From an uncultured Parvularculaceae bacterium (GTDB lineage: Bacteria; Pseudomonadota; Alphaproteobacteria; Caulobacterales; Parvularculaceae), in contig CALLPQ010000013.1 of the NCBI GenBank assembly GCA_938015425.1, forward strand, positions 1-43,003: 43,003 bases of DNA, given 5' to 3'. The notes under the pieces were generated by a model. The model was not told the origin of the DNA. It made no database searches and worked only from the letters and a program-made list of their open reading frames with translations. The translations under genes and the position numbers were made by a program. Position 1 is the stretch's first letter. Each line of letters begins with the position of its first letter. Shown one piece after another: positions 41,887-43,003 of the stretch.

Positions 41887-43003
41887 ATGGACGCATCTTC
41901 AAAACAAGTGGCCAAAAGGGATGGGATAGACACCGACATTGATATTGCCATTGCGGGGGGCGGCTTAGCGGGTGGTTTGATCGCTTGGCGATTGCGGCAA
42001 TCGCACCCAACACTTAATATTGTGTTGGTGGAACGGGGGCAATCCCTTGGTTATGGTGGTCGGGGTTATGGTGGTCGGGCAGATGGCGGTCGAATGGATG
42101 GAGCCCATACATGGTCTTTTCATGCAACAGATTTAACCCAAGACCTTTATGACTGGATTGCGCCGCTGATCACCCATCGATGGGAGGGGCAAGATGTGCG
42201 GTTTCCCAAATTTCAACGCACCCTGACAACGCCCTATTGTTCTGTCACCTCGCAACAATTTGCCAAAATTATTGGAAAGGATTTGTCGGGGGATATTCTT
42301 TATGGTCAAGAGATTGCGCACTTGAACGCCCATTCCATCGTTTTAAAAAATGGCCGGATTATACCCGCCAAGGTGGTGATTGATTGCCGGGGGCAACAGG
42401 GCAACCCGCATCTTTCTTTAGGGTTTCAAAAATTTGTGGGACTGGAGATTGAATTTGACAAACCCCATGGTTTGAGCCGTCCTATCATCATGGATGCAGA
42501 TATCGATCAGTATGATGGATATCGCTTTGTCTACACATTACCCTTTAGTGCCCACACGGCATTGGTTGAAGATACGCGTTATGCAGACGGCGCCGATCTC
42601 GATGGGGCACAAATCCGTAAACAGATAATGGATTATTGTCGTCATCGTGAATTGGGCGAAGGGCGGGTGATCCGTGAGGAGGAAGGGGTTTTACCTATTG
42701 CTCTTTGTGGTGATATTGAAAAATTTTGGGGCCGATCGCCCCCCGATTTTATCCCTGAGCATGGTCTTGATAAGGCGGGTCCTGCGGCGCGCGCTGGAAT
42801 GTCGGCGGCTTTGTTTCACCCTCTAACCGGATATTCACTTCCTTTTGCGGCAAGCTTGGCCAAACGCATTGATCTTTATATACAGCAAAACAAAGATTTT
42901 ACAGGGGCTGATATATATCGTTTAACCTATGATTATTCAGTCCAAAACTGGCAGGATATGGGGTTTTATAGGCTATTGTGCCGCATGCTTTTTCGTGCGG
43001 CAG
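41887..43003 (+). CDS. crtY: Lycopene beta-cyclase CrtY (partial, runs off the window)
   Basis: CrtY is a flavoprotein that cyclises both ends of lycopene to form beta-carotene, at the inner membrane. The 372 codons present cover most of the enzyme. The FAD-binding start is DIAIAGGGLAGGLIAWRL, with LVERG next. HTWSFH, YRFVYTLPFS and a DTRY motif follow, then GVLPIAL and HPLTGYSLPFA near the end. AAAAGAGG lies four bases before the ATG at 41887. A Gly/Arg repeat (GYGGRGYGGRADGGR) is inserted between the FAD strand and HTWSFH, where related enzymes have only a few residues. The 3' end is missing because the window stops. Confidence 0.95.
   Translation, partial: MDASSKQVAKRDGIDTDIDIAIAGGGLAGGLIAWRLRQSHPTLNIVLVERGQSLGYGGRGYGGRADGGRMDGAHTWSFHATDLTQDLYDWIAPLITHRWEGQDVRFPKFQRTLTTPYCSVTSQQFAKIIGKDLSGDILYGQEIAHLNAHSIVLKNGRIIPAKVVIDCRGQQGNPHLSLGFQKFVGLEIEFDKPHGLSRPIIMDADIDQYDGYRFVYTLPFSAHTALVEDTRYADGADLDGAQIRKQIMDYCRHRELGEGRVIREEEGVLPIALCGDIEKFWGRSPPDFIPEHGLDKAGPAARAGMSAALFHPLTGYSLPFAASLAKRIDLYIQQNKDFTGADIYRLTYDYSVQNWQDMGFYRLLCRMLFRAA
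42049..42093. repeat. 15-bp tandem repeat inside crtY
   Basis: GGTTATGGTGGTCGG occurs exactly at 42049-42063 and 42064-42078, with a diverged third unit at 42079-42093. It encodes the GYGGR repeat of the crtY insertion. The exact duplication implies a recent event. Confidence 0.85.

Overview
The window reads as a chromosomal segment of an alphaproteobacterium of moderate to low GC. Supporting signs are a SpmX-like polar muramidase, a DUF1489 protein, DUF3088 and ChrR-like cupin proteins, the fused 1180-residue indolepyruvate ferredoxin oxidoreductase, and a CrtY-type lycopene cyclase. I cannot assign a genus. There is no rRNA, tRNA, CRISPR array, transposase or phage structural gene. Most of the segment is housekeeping and accessory metabolism on both strands.

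Layout. 1-1950: the end of an unknown gene, then rbfA and truB (ribosome and tRNA maturation), closed by a strong terminator. 1955-2718 (minus): a proline-repeat PEP-CTERM surface protein that appears split by a -1 frameshift at a homopolymer. 3195-5757: SpmX-like muramidase, DUF1489 protein and an unknown exported protein. 5813-11165: a polysaccharide locus (glycosyltransferase, flippase, Wzy/WaaL-like membrane protein) lying between two diverged, same-orientation copies of a ~180-bp intergenic element that can form a hairpin. 11453-17338: leucyl aminopeptidase and DNA polymerase III chi, an exported isoaspartyl peptidase, a small unknown protein, class II fumarase, and a secreted excalibur-type protein. 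17542-22065: lone receiver protein, DUF3088, DUF2461 and PH-domain membrane proteins, and the ABC-F factor EttA.

22099-26629: a TetR regulator divergent from a cupin + VOC operon, with a 30-bp operator-like palindrome between them, then a lipoprotein zinc metalloprotease. 26934-32114: an unknown membrane protein, a GNAT acetyltransferase and a large membrane protein with a degenerate EAL domain. 32131-38135: an Lrp/AsnC regulator divergent from indolepyruvate oxidoreductase and an aromatic aminotransferase (an aromatic amino acid breakdown unit), then a peroxiredoxin. 38270-40574: the cvpA-purF pair. 40943-43003: a sterol-desaturase-family hydroxylase divergent from crtY, which runs off the window end.

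The least ordinary features are the frameshifted PEP-CTERM gene, the paired intergenic elements bounding the polysaccharide locus, the SpmX-like protein with substituted catalytic positions, the large TetR operator, and a habit of 12-15-bp tandem duplications at gene edges and inside genes.
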